Source: Campylobacter lari
GTDB taxonomy: Bacteria; Campylobacterota; Campylobacteria; Campylobacterales; Campylobacteraceae
Assembly (NCBI RefSeq): GCF_004357905.1
Contig: NZ_SMTT01000006.1
Span: 55,629-119,628, forward strand
DNA: 64,000 nucleotides
Direction of reading: 5' to 3'
Numbering within the stretch: position 1 is the first letter of the stretch; each line of letters begins with the position of its first letter. Positions 8,173 through 16,054 of this stretch are shown one piece after another. The notes beneath the pieces are model-generated. The model saw nothing but the letters and a program-made list of their open reading frames with translations. It was not told where the DNA came from and did no database searches. The position numbers and the translations under genes are program-made.

Positions 8173-9547
8173 TTTCATCCCTTCTAAAACCTTCTAACAC
8201 ACAACGCACCAAAAAGTCGCTATTTGCTACTTCTATATCATCAGGTACTTCTTGACCTATGGAAAAAAAGCTCATCGGAGTGCTAGTTTCATAAAGCAAA
8301 GAAAACACATTTCCAAATACTTTTGTTTCATCAAATTTTGTAATGATTAAAGTGTCTATATTTAAAAATGAAAAATTATTATAAGTTTCTAATAAATCTT
8401 CATATTTTGTATTTGCTGAAAGCACTAAATTCACATCAATTTGCGCATTAGAATGCGATAAAAATTCTTTTGTTTTTTCAAGTTTTGCCTTATCATACTG
8501 TGAATTTCCGGTTGTATCTACTAAAATAACCTCACAAGTATTTAAACTTCTAATCGCATCATCTAAGTCATTTGGCTCTATACTATCAATAATAGGAAGT
8601 TTCATCATCTTAGCATATTGGAAAAGTTGCTCTACTGCGCCTATTCTATAAGTATCAAGAGTTATAATACCGGTTTTATAGCGTCTATCCCCATAAGCAT
8701 AGCGAAAAGCAAGCTTTGCTAAAGTTGTAGTTTTACCTACTCCTGTTGGACCTACTAACATCATGATTTTTTGCTTTTTAATTTCACTTTCTAAACGGCA
8801 TGGAAGCATATTACGCAAAAGTGAGTAAAAATACCTTTGCACTGCTTCTTGATTTGCTTTCATGGTGCTTGGCATATTTTCAATAGTCGCTTTCATAATC
8901 GCTTCTAAATGCGCTTCTTGCATGCCACTTGCTTTAGCTTGCTTATAAATACTTGCAAACTCAGGTGGTATAGCTAATTCTTTGCGTAAATCTGCCTTAT
9001 CATCCCACATCATATCCACAAGTAAATTCATTTTATCATTAAGCTTGTTCATTTGTTTTTCAAAAGCTTCTATTTTTTTATCATAATTTGGATTTGGCAT
9101 AGAAAAATCTTGATAGTTTGAAACCTTGCTAATTTCTGAACTAACTTGAGAAAGTTTGTTTTTTAAATTTAAAAAATTATCATCTTTTTTGCTTGTATTT
9201 AAATAAGGATTAATAGGTTTTTGCTTAGCTTTTGAAGAAAAATCAAGCACTACATCTTCTTCTTTTTTTTCATCTTCAAGTTTTGAAGCTTGAATTTTAG
9301 CCTCAGGAAAACTTGCTGTATTTGGTTTTTTCTTTGGTGGCATAGGCAAATTATTTTGTTTTAAATGCTCTTCATAATCAGCTTCTTCAATCGCCACTAT
9401 AACCTCATACAAAGGCTTTTGATTGATAGTTTTTGGACGAATTTGCTTATTAGTTACTATCAAAGCCTTATCGCCATAATCTTGCTTGACCTTAGGTATA
9501 ATCTCATCTGTGCTTTCAACCGTAAAAGTATGAATCAATTGTCCCAT
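8165..9547 (-). CDS. flhF: SRP-like GTPase FlhF, flagellar placement and early flagellar gene regulator
   Basis: FlhF is an SRP-family GTPase that places the polar flagellum and, in Campylobacter, is needed for sigma54 flagellar gene expression. The 460 residues comprise a basic N-terminal domain (MGQLIHTFTVES), a variable Lys-rich linker (about 70-170), an N-domain, and the G domain with GPTGVGKTTTLAKLA (about 253-268), DTYRIGA, DTTGNSQYD and TKFDET. Only 8 bp separate it from folK, so it is transcribed with the upstream metabolic genes. Confidence 0.96.
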   Translation of the reverse strand: MGQLIHTFTVESTDEIIPKVKQDYGDKALIVTNKQIRPKTINQKPLYEVIVAIEEADYEEHLKQNNLPMPPKKKPNTASFPEAKIQASKLEDEKKEEDVVLDFSSKAKQKPINPYLNTSKKDDNFLNLKNKLSQVSSEISKVSNYQDFSMPNPNYDKKIEAFEKQMNKLNDKMNLLVDMMWDDKADLRKELAIPPEFASIYKQAKASGMQEAHLEAIMKATIENMPSTMKANQEAVQRYFYSLLRNMLPCRLESEIKKQKIMMLVGPTGVGKTTTLAKLAFRYAYGDRRYKTGIITLDTYRIGAVEQLFQYAKMMKLPIIDSIEPNDLDDAIRSLNTCEVILVDTTGNSQYDKAKLEKTKEFLSHSNAQIDVNLVLSANTKYEDLLETYNNFSFLNIDTLIITKFDETKVFGNVFSLLYETSTPMSFFSIGQEVPDDIEVANSDFLVRCVLEGFRRDENE

Positions 9548-9555
9548 ATTTTTCC

Positions 9556-10029
9556 TTATCTTAACAAGCCCAAAGGCAAAGTTACGCTAATTCTATCATT
9601 TACCCCCACATGAGGCACTATGCAATACTCATCTTTACGCGCTTTTTTTGAAAAATACAACAAATCTAAATCAAGCGTTCTAGGAGCATTTTTAAAAGTT
9701 CTTTTTCTTTTGAATTTAAACTCATAAAAAAACAAAACTTTTAAAAGTGCTCTTGCATGCAAACTTGTGCTTACAACCATCACTGCATTAGTAAAGTCTT
9801 TTTGCTCTTCAAAGCCAAAAGCTTTATTAATCAAAAATGGCGATGTTTGCAATACTTGCAAGCGTTTATCTTGCATTAAAAGCCTAAATAAACTCCGAAA
9901 GCGTTTTTTTTCATCTTCTATATTGCTTCCAAGTCCTATAATGGCTATGTATTTTCCTTTTTTATCAGTCTTTGAATAAAAAGGAAAAAAACGAATTTTT
10001 TCTAACCTTCTAGCCCCTTTAATCAGCAA
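9556..10029 (-). CDS. folK: 2-amino-4-hydroxy-6-hydroxymethyldihydropteridine pyrophosphokinase FolK
   Basis: FolK transfers pyrophosphate from ATP to 6-hydroxymethyl-dihydropterin in folate synthesis. Family features are IGLGSNIEDEKKRF, SPFLINKAFGFEEQKDFTNAVM, the RTFKNAPRTLDLDLLYF block that carries the active-site Asp pair, and VPHVGVNDRISVTLPL. The start is uncertain. No ATG is in frame; I use TTG at 10029 (157 residues, close to the family length), just after the pepQ stop. A TTG at 10059 would give 167 residues and overlap pepQ. Neither has a clear ribosome site. folB lies elsewhere in the window (54561-54878). Confidence 0.85.
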   Translation of the reverse strand: MLIKGARRLEKIRFFPFYSKTDKKGKYIAIIGLGSNIEDEKKRFRSLFRLLMQDKRLQVLQTSPFLINKAFGFEEQKDFTNAVMVVSTSLHARALLKVLFFYEFKFKRKRTFKNAPRTLDLDLLYFSKKARKDEYCIVPHVGVNDRISVTLPLGLLR

Positions 10030-10030
10030 G

Positions 10031-11056
10031 TTATAACACCACTGCCTTTTCTTTATCAAGATAGACCATATCTTCTATCCTAATGCCAAGTTTATCTTTG
10101 ATATAAATTCCAGGTTCAATGGTAAATACCATACCTTCTTTTAGCTCATAATCACTTCTTGGACTAATATTTGGCAACTCATGTATATCAAGTCCCACTC
10201 CATGCCCTAAGCTATGAATAAATTCTTTTTCAAAACCTGCGTTTTTAATCACTTCTCTTGCGATAAAATCAAGCTCACTTGCCATCATACCAACGCGTGC
10301 TTTTTCTATAGCTTGAAGCTGAGCTTGCTTAACCACTTCATAAATTTGCATAATTTCTTTATCTTTAAAATTTGGCTTATTTTTATCAAAAACTATACCA
10401 TTCTCATCAAAACAAGCCGTTCTTGTACGATCAGAACAATACCTTTGATAAACCACACCCGCATCAACTAATAACAAATCTCCATATTCTAAACATTTAT
10501 CACTAGGTAAAGCATGTGCTTTAGCTGCGTTTTCATTAATAGCTACAATAGGTGAAAAAGAAAGTCCTAAAGCACCTTTTTTTTGAAAAATTTCACATGC
10601 TTTAAAATGTAATTCTTTTTCGCTTTTTCCATGGCCTTCTTGGCTGATAAATTTAGCAAATTCTTCAAAGCATTCTTTACCAAAATTTACAGCCTTTTGC
10701 AAAAGTTGTAATTCCTTGGCATTTTTTATAATGCGTTTATTTTTACTTAAGTCTAATTTTTCTTCAAAAACGATATTAACACTTTTACTAAGTTCTTTAA
10801 ATTCAAAATAGCTAAAGTCTTTTGGGTCAAAACACACCCTATCAATTCCTGCTTCTTCTAAAAGCTCTCTAGCACTAGCAAAAAGATCTTGTGCTAAAAC
10901 TACCTTAGCATTTTTTATCATTTCGCTAGCTTCAAAGCTATATCTTGCATCAGTAATGAAAAAAGCTTTATCTTCAAGTTTTAAAAATAAAGCATTATCG
11001 CAAGAATAGCCGCACTCATAAAAAAGTGCATTTTCGTTTTTTAAGATAAAATTCAT
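10031..11056 (-). CDS. pepQ: Xaa-Pro aminopeptidase/prolidase-type M24 metallopeptidase
   Basis: This M24 peptidase probably cleaves Xaa-Pro bonds. The 341 residues have a short N-terminal creatinase-like domain (about 1-110) and the pita-bread catalytic domain. Metal ligands are visible: [19 protein letters not shown] (two Asp), [15 protein letters not shown] (His), FTIEPGIYI (Glu) and [10 protein letters not shown] (Glu). Whether it is a dipeptidase (PepQ) or an aminopeptidase (PepP) cannot be settled from sequence. Its ATG overlaps the aroQ stop (ATGA). Confidence 0.87.
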   Translation of the reverse strand: MNFILKNENALFYECGYSCDNALFLKLEDKAFFITDARYSFEASEMIKNAKVVLAQDLFASARELLEEAGIDRVCFDPKDFSYFEFKELSKSVNIVFEEKLDLSKNKRIIKNAKELQLLQKAVNFGKECFEEFAKFISQEGHGKSEKELHFKACEIFQKKGALGLSFSPIVAINENAAKAHALPSDKCLEYGDLLLVDAGVVYQRYCSDRTRTACFDENGIVFDKNKPNFKDKEIMQIYEVVKQAQLQAIEKARVGMMASELDFIAREVIKNAGFEKEFIHSLGHGVGLDIHELPNISPRSDYELKEGMVFTIEPGIYIKDKLGIRIEDMVYLDKEKAVVL

Positions 11057-11535
11057 TGATTTGCTTGTTGTGCTTTTGCTTGAGCTGCTTTATATGCATT
11101 GATTTGATCAAAAATTTGGAAAAGTCCCATTAGAGCCATATGATAACCAAAAGGACCAAAACCTACCACGCTACCTGCACAAACTGGCGCTATCATGCTT
11201 TTTTGTCTGAATTCTTCTCTTCTGTAAGTATTGCTAATATGCACTTCAATCACAGGCATATTAATCGCTGCAATTGCATCGCGGATTGCTATAGAAGTGT
11301 GTGCATAAGCAGCTGGATTAATAATCACTCCATCTACACTGCCTAAGCATTCTTGAATTTTATCAACTAACTCACCTTCAAAATTACTTTGAAAAAACTC
11401 AATCTCCACATTAGCTTGTTTTGCGGCTTGTTTCATTTGCTCGTGGATATCTTCCATTTTCATATTACCATAAATGTGAGTTTCTCTTACACCAAGCATA
11501 TTAATGTTTGGTCCTTGTATCACCATAACTTTCAT
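11053..11535 (-). CDS. aroQ: type II 3-dehydroquinate dehydratase AroQ
   Basis: AroQ catalyses the third step of the shikimate pathway. It is a 160-residue type II enzyme with [13 protein letters not shown] at the N-terminus (catalytic Tyr region), [16 protein letters not shown] (Asn/His/Arg substrate site) and [17 protein letters not shown]. The Ala/Gln-rich tail ([10 protein letters not shown]) is slightly longer than usual. It is the first gene of the operon that runs into flhF, fliA and fliY. AAAGG precedes the ATG and a TATAAT lies at 11567-11572. Confidence 0.97.
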   Translation of the reverse strand: MKVMVIQGPNINMLGVRETHIYGNMKMEDIHEQMKQAAKQANVEIEFFQSNFEGELVDKIQECLGSVDGVIINPAAYAHTSIAIRDAIAAINMPVIEVHISNTYRREEFRQKSMIAPVCAGSVVGFGPFGYHMALMGLFQIFDQINAYKAAQAKAQQANQ

Positions 11536-11566
11536 AATCTAACCTTTATTTAGTAAAATTTACTAT

Positions 11567-11572
11567 ATTATA
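11567..11572 (-). promoter_or_regulatory. -10 element of the aroQ-to-fliY operon
   Basis: On the minus strand the element reads GTTATAATAT, with TATAAT about 30 bp before the aroQ ATG. It is in the divergent region between aroQ and the amidohydrolase gene. A possible plus-strand -10 (TACAAT, 11596-11601) serves the other direction. Campylobacter housekeeping promoters depend mainly on the -10, so the lack of a clear -35 is not unusual. Confidence 0.55.
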
Positions 11573-11623
11573 ACACTTTAAAGCTAAATTTTAGCTACAA
11601 TTTACCTTTTTAAAGGATGGAAA

Positions 11624-12847
11624 ATGTTTATAATAGCACCCAAAATCATCCTAACCTGTGATGATAAATTTAGTATTTTAGAAAAAAAAGCTATTCTTTT
11701 TGATGATAATATTTTAGAAATTGATACTTTAGAAAATTTACAAAAATCCTATCCAAAAGCCAAGCTTATACCAACTCCAAAAAATACCTTACTTTTACCC
11801 GCCTTTATCAACCCGCACACACATTTAGAATTTAGTGCAAATAATGGAAATTTAGTCTTTGGAGACTTTTTAAAATGGCTTGATAGCGTTTTTAATAACC
11901 GCGAGCAATTAAACGAAAAAGCCAAAGAAAAATTAATCTCACAAAATATTCATAAAATGCTAAAAAGTGGCACTGCTACTATAGGAGAAATTTCAAGCTT
12001 TGGGGGCGATTTAAACCCTTGTGTAAATTCACAAGCTAGAGTGATATTTTTCAATGAAATTTTAGGTTCAAGTGAAAATTTTATCCAAGCAAAAAAAGAG
12101 GAATTTTTAACTCGTTATGAAAAAAGCATGAGCTTTAAAACTTCTAAATTTATCCCTGCTATTTCAGTGCATGCACCCTACTCAACCCACCCAGAGCTTG
12201 CTAAATTTGCTATAAAACTTGCTAGAGAAAACGATCATTTGCTAAGCACACATTTTCTTGAAAGCAATCATGAAAACAACTGGCTAAGGTTTAAAAAAGG
12301 TGGTTTTAAAAAGAGCTTGGCTAAATTTAGCAAAAATCCTATGCCATTTTACACTCCGCAAAGCTTTTTAGAACTTTTTAAAGATCAAAGGACTTTATTT
12401 ACACATTGTGTGTATTTTAAAGAATGGAATTTGCTAGATAAAAATCTGCACTCAATCACGCATTGTGCTTTTTCAAATAGGCTTTTGAGTAAAAATACTT
12501 TTAAATTAAAATCTGCTTTAAAAAATGGTATTAATATCCATCTAGGAACCGATGGCTTAAGTTCAAATACTTCTTTAAGCATGCTTGATGAAATGAGAGT
12601 AAATTTACTTATGCATGATGATTTAGAGTTAGAAAATTTTGCTAAAATGTTACTTTTAATGGCAACAAATAAAGCCGCAAAAGCCTTAAATTTAAACCTA
12701 GGTCAAATTCAAAAAGGCAAAATAGCTGATTTTAGTCTTTTTGCTTTACCAAATAGTGCAAATTTAAAACAACTTCCTTTGCAATTTATCTTACAAAGCA
12801 AAGAAGTGTTAAAACTTTTTATAGAAGGAAAAGAATGCAAATTATAA
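11624..12847 (+). CDS. amidohydrolase-superfamily deaminase (MtaD/SsnA-like, possibly aminofutalosine deaminase)
   Basis: This 407-residue metal-dependent hydrolase has the ordered ligands of the cytosine/adenosine-deaminase branch: NPHTHLEF (HxH), SVHAPYSTH, STHFLESNHE (His/Glu) and LGTDGLSSN (Asp). Enzymes of this branch deaminate adenosine-like compounds such as S-adenosylhomocysteine, methylthioadenosine or, in some epsilonproteobacteria, 6-amino-6-deoxyfutalosine of the menaquinone pathway. The substrate cannot be read from sequence. The start follows an AAAGGATGG site. The 3' end overlaps sppA by 13 bp. From memory it matches C. jejuni Cj0067. Confidence 0.85.
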   Translation: MFIIAPKIILTCDDKFSILEKKAILFDDNILEIDTLENLQKSYPKAKLIPTPKNTLLLPAFINPHTHLEFSANNGNLVFGDFLKWLDSVFNNREQLNEKAKEKLISQNIHKMLKSGTATIGEISSFGGDLNPCVNSQARVIFFNEILGSSENFIQAKKEEFLTRYEKSMSFKTSKFIPAISVHAPYSTHPELAKFAIKLARENDHLLSTHFLESNHENNWLRFKKGGFKKSLAKFSKNPMPFYTPQSFLELFKDQRTLFTHCVYFKEWNLLDKNLHSITHCAFSNRLLSKNTFKLKSALKNGINIHLGTDGLSSNTSLSMLDEMRVNLLMHDDLELENFAKMLLLMATNKAAKALNLNLGQIQKGKIADFSLFALPNSANLKQLPLQFILQSKEVLKLFIEGKECKL

Positions 12848-13728
12848 AATCATTTTTTAAAGGAATTGGAAAAACCATTTCTTATATCAACACTTATTTT
12901 AAAACCTTTGTGTTTTTGTTTATCGTGTTTTTAATCCTTACTCCAAGCGGGGATAATGCCAAACTTTCTAATGCAAACCTAGCTCAAATTAATCTTAAAG
13001 GTGAAATTAGCGATGCAAGCAATCTTTTAGAACAAATTTACAAAGTCAAAGATGATAAAGCTATAAAAGGGGTTTTGCTTTTTATAGATAGCCCTGGTGG
13101 AGCTTTTGCACCAAGCATGGAAATAGCTTTAGCTATACAAGATCTTAAAGCTAAAAAACCTGTGGTAGTCTATGCAGGTGGAACTATAGCAAGCGGAAGC
13201 TACCTAAGCGCGGTGGGAGCTGATATGATCATCGCTAATCCTGCTAGCTTTGTAGGATCTATTGGGGTAATTATGCAAGGTTTTGAAGTAAGTGAGCTTG
13301 CACAAAAACTTGGTATAAATGAGCAAACCATCAAAGCAGGAAGCTATAAAGAAGCAGGAACTTTCATGCGTAAATGGAGTGAAGATGAAAAAAACTTTTT
13401 GCAAAATTTAGCCAATCAAAGCTATGAACTTTTCACGCAATTTGTCGCTAAAAATCGCAAGCTAGACTTAAACCAAACAAGCTCATGGGCTGATGCGAAA
13501 GTGTTTTTAGCAAATGAGGCTTTAAAATTAAAACTCATTGATAAAATAGGCAATTACGAGCAAGCCAAAAAAGAGTTAGAAAAACTAGCCAAAGTGCAAA
13601 ACCCTATCTGGCAAAAAGAAGATGCTATAGATAAGTTTTTAAAACGATTAGAAGAGCAAAGTGCTAGCTTTTTTGCTAACACTTTAGCGCAATTTTTCAC
13701 ACAAGTAAGCTCACAAAAAATTTATTAA
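12835..13728 (+). CDS. sppA: signal peptide peptidase SppA (S49 family)
   Basis: SppA is a membrane-anchored serine protease that degrades cleaved signal peptides. The 297 residues have one N-terminal membrane segment (about 21-38) and a single S49 domain, as in the short SppA form. The nucleophile Ser lies in GGTIASGSYLSA and the general-base Lys in IKAGSYKEAGTF. FIDSPGGAFAPS and SFVGSIGVIMQGFE are also typical. The ATG lies inside the end of the amidohydrolase gene. The 3' end converges on ribD with a 4 bp overlap. Confidence 0.93.
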   Translation: MQIIKSFFKGIGKTISYINTYFKTFVFLFIVFLILTPSGDNAKLSNANLAQINLKGEISDASNLLEQIYKVKDDKAIKGVLLFIDSPGGAFAPSMEIALAIQDLKAKKPVVVYAGGTIASGSYLSAVGADMIIANPASFVGSIGVIMQGFEVSELAQKLGINEQTIKAGSYKEAGTFMRKWSEDEKNFLQNLANQSYELFTQFVAKNRKLDLNQTSSWADAKVFLANEALKLKLIDKIGNYEQAKKELEKLAKVQNPIWQKEDAIDKFLKRLEEQSASFFANTLAQFFTQVSSQKIY

Positions 13729-14717
13729 GATTTAATAATCTCATAAAACCCATAAGTATCATTTTCTAAAAAGCCTTTGTATAAAGGCTTTAGCTTTAAA
13801 TCTAACTTAACATTTTCAAAGGTATTTAAATTCGAGTTTGAAAAAATCAAAAGCATGTCTAGCTCATCTTTAAAGGCTTTTAAAAAATTCTCCCCACCCT
13901 CATACATGATGAGCTTTGCTTCACTAGGAATACTTGTAAAAATTTCTCTTTTAGGTACGCTAAATAAAGGAATGTTTGGATCAAAACTTTCTAAATTTTG
14001 ATGGCTTAGTATGCATAAATTTGGTGCTTTAGCTTGAACTAACCTTGCATCTAAAATAGGCCTATCATGTCTTATAGTTTCTCCGCCCACTACAAGCAAA
14101 TCAAGCTTTGAGCGTAATGCATGGGCATAGGTTCTACTTGCTTTAGAACTTACGATTTTACCATAAGCAGAGCCATTTAAAGAAAGGGCTAGTTTAAAAA
14201 ATTTAAAACTTGATTTTTGCCATTTTAAAAAAGGCTTTAAAAGCTCTTTGGCTCTTTGCTCGCAAATTCCCATGTGAACTTTTATGCCTTGATCTTTTAA
14301 AAACTCTGCCCCACCGCTTGCGAGCTTATGCTCATCTTTAGTAGCGATAAAAACTTCACTAAAACCAAGTGTACTAAAAAGCTTTGCACAAGGTGGGGTT
14401 TTACCCTGATGATTACAAGGTTCTAAACTCACATAAGCACTAGCGCCTTTTAATAACCCCTGATGATTTTTGCAAATAAACTCATGCAAATCATTTGCAT
14501 TTTGTGGTAAATCTAAATTTGGATTAAGTGCTTTTAAGGCTTTACTCACTGCTTCAAGTTCTGCATGAGCCTTGCCTGCTTCTTTGTGTGCTTCTATGCT
14601 TAAGATTTTGCCATTTTTGTCTAAGATCACACAACCTACGGCTGGATTAGGGTAGGTTAAAAGCTGATATTTCCAAGCTTCATCTATAGCTAAATTCATA
14701 TAAAATTCGTGATTCAT
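13725..14717 (-). CDS. ribD: bifunctional riboflavin biosynthesis protein RibD
   Basis: RibD performs the deaminase and reductase steps of riboflavin synthesis. The N-terminal zinc deaminase carries HAELEAVSKAL (His and catalytic Glu) and SLEPCNHQGKTPPCAKL (two Cys ligands). The C-terminal half (about 155-330) is the reductase, with LALSLNGSAYGKIVSSKASR, DLLVVGGETIRHDRPILDARL and MYEGGENFLKAF; it is short and divergent, as in other Campylobacterota. It lies 8 bp downstream of mcrC and was probably transcribed into from the restriction genes. From memory C. jejuni ribD sits elsewhere, so this may mark a rearrangement junction. Confidence 0.92.
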   Translation of the reverse strand: MNHEFYMNLAIDEAWKYQLLTYPNPAVGCVILDKNGKILSIEAHKEAGKAHAELEAVSKALKALNPNLDLPQNANDLHEFICKNHQGLLKGASAYVSLEPCNHQGKTPPCAKLFSTLGFSEVFIATKDEHKLASGGAEFLKDQGIKVHMGICEQRAKELLKPFLKWQKSSFKFFKLALSLNGSAYGKIVSSKASRTYAHALRSKLDLLVVGGETIRHDRPILDARLVQAKAPNLCILSHQNLESFDPNIPLFSVPKREIFTSIPSEAKLIMYEGGENFLKAFKDELDMLLIFSNSNLNTFENVKLDLKLKPLYKGFLENDTYGFYEIIKS

Positions 14718-14725
14718 ATTACTTC

Positions 14726-16054
14726 CTAAAAAGGTAAAGGTGCAAAAAATACCTTAAGCTTTACATGCTCATCGCAAGCTTTTAAAAAACCTTGCGCTAA
14801 AAACTTAATATCTTTAGTTTTTAATTTCTCTCTTAAATCAAAAGTTCTCTCACATAGAGGATAAATGAGATAAATTTCCTTTATCTCGTATTTATTTACA
14901 TAAGCAAACATTTGATATAAATCACTTTGCGATATACCATGTTTTTTCTCATCTTCGTTATCATCTGGAATTTTCCATTTGGTATCTAATATCATTTTAT
15001 TTTCTATATATAAATCAGGCTTTAACATAAAACATTTTTCATCATTTTTTGAGATTAAATACTTTCCACTACTTTTGGTTTTTATATTTTTGCTAGGATT
15101 AGCAAGTTTAAACATATAAGCCACATAGTTTTCAAAAAGTTTTTCCATAGGAAAAAGTAAAGCAAAGGCTTCGTTTTTACCTTTATATGGAGCAAAGCTT
15201 TGATTTTGTAAAAATATCTTACACCAAGAAAGTATATTTTCATAATAATCAAAATGTCTTGAAATTTTAAAACTAAAATCTTTTTCATAATTTTTAGAAA
15301 ATTCTACCTCATCAAGCATTTGCATAGCTTTGATGATTTTAAATTTATTCGAGCTTGTTTTGGATTTTAAAAAATTTAGGGTTGATTTTATCAAACGATT
15401 TGGCGCTATGTCTAAAACAAATTCATCACTACTTGTGAAAAATCTTTCTTTGTGTATTAAATTTGATTTTATATGCTCATTAAACAGCAACTTTCCTTTT
15501 AAAAAAGTTCTATTTTCCTCACTACTTACATAAGATCTCATCAAACCTTTTTTATACACACTATCAAATTCATCTAAAAACATCGTGATAAATACTTCAA
15601 ACAAAGGCATTTTGGCAATTTGTAAAGATGAAATTTGAGACTTTTTAAAGGGAGAATTTTTTAAGGTTTTTAACATGTTGATTAAAAGAATACTAGGATT
15701 AACTTCATAATCTTTTTTATAAAAATCATCATTTATAGAGATATTTTCTAATTCGTAGTATTTTTTTAATTTTTCTTTATCATAATTTGAGGTTTTATCC
15801 TCTTTTTTATAGCTATCCAAATTTGTGCATTTTGGCAAGATCTCTAAAACACCACTTTTAGTCTGTATAATGCCGACATAATTTTTAGCTTTTAAGGTGT
15901 TTTTATTTTTAAAGCCTAGAAGACTTTCATTATTTTTTGCAAAGTCTTCTAGCTCTTTATAAAATATTTCAGTCTTTTCTTTGAAAATTTCTTTTAAATC
16001 TTCTTTAGAAAAAGCTTGATATTCGATGATAGAAAAAGTGTTAATTGTTTTCAT
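14726..16054 (-). CDS. mcrC: McrC-type subunit of a modification-dependent restriction enzyme
   Basis: McrC is the nuclease partner of the McrB motor, which cuts DNA carrying modified bases. The 442 residues begin with an adaptor region (about 1-100, with GIIQTKSGVLEILPK, typical of the family). They end in a PD-(D/E)xK nuclease: FMLKPDLYIENKMILDTKWK supplies the Asp and the DxK, at about residues 344-363. The gene begins at the mcrB stop, directly coupled. The reading frame is intact, so the system looks functional. Confidence 0.9.
   Translation of the reverse strand: MKTINTFSIIEYQAFSKEDLKEIFKEKTEIFYKELEDFAKNNESLLGFKNKNTLKAKNYVGIIQTKSGVLEILPKCTNLDSYKKEDKTSNYDKEKLKKYYELENISINDDFYKKDYEVNPSILLINMLKTLKNSPFKKSQISSLQIAKMPLFEVFITMFLDEFDSVYKKGLMRSYVSSEENRTFLKGKLLFNEHIKSNLIHKERFFTSSDEFVLDIAPNRLIKSTLNFLKSKTSSNKFKIIKAMQMLDEVEFSKNYEKDFSFKISRHFDYYENILSWCKIFLQNQSFAPYKGKNEAFALLFPMEKLFENYVAYMFKLANPSKNIKTKSSGKYLISKNDEKCFMLKPDLYIENKMILDTKWKIPDDNEDEKKHGISQSDLYQMFAYVNKYEIKEIYLIYPLCERTFDLREKLKTKDIKFLAQGFLKACDEHVKLKVFFAPLPF

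Noticed and set aside
8173..8178. First ATG of flhG
   Set aside because: It lies directly against the AAGGG ribosome site; the ATG two codons later has proper spacing.
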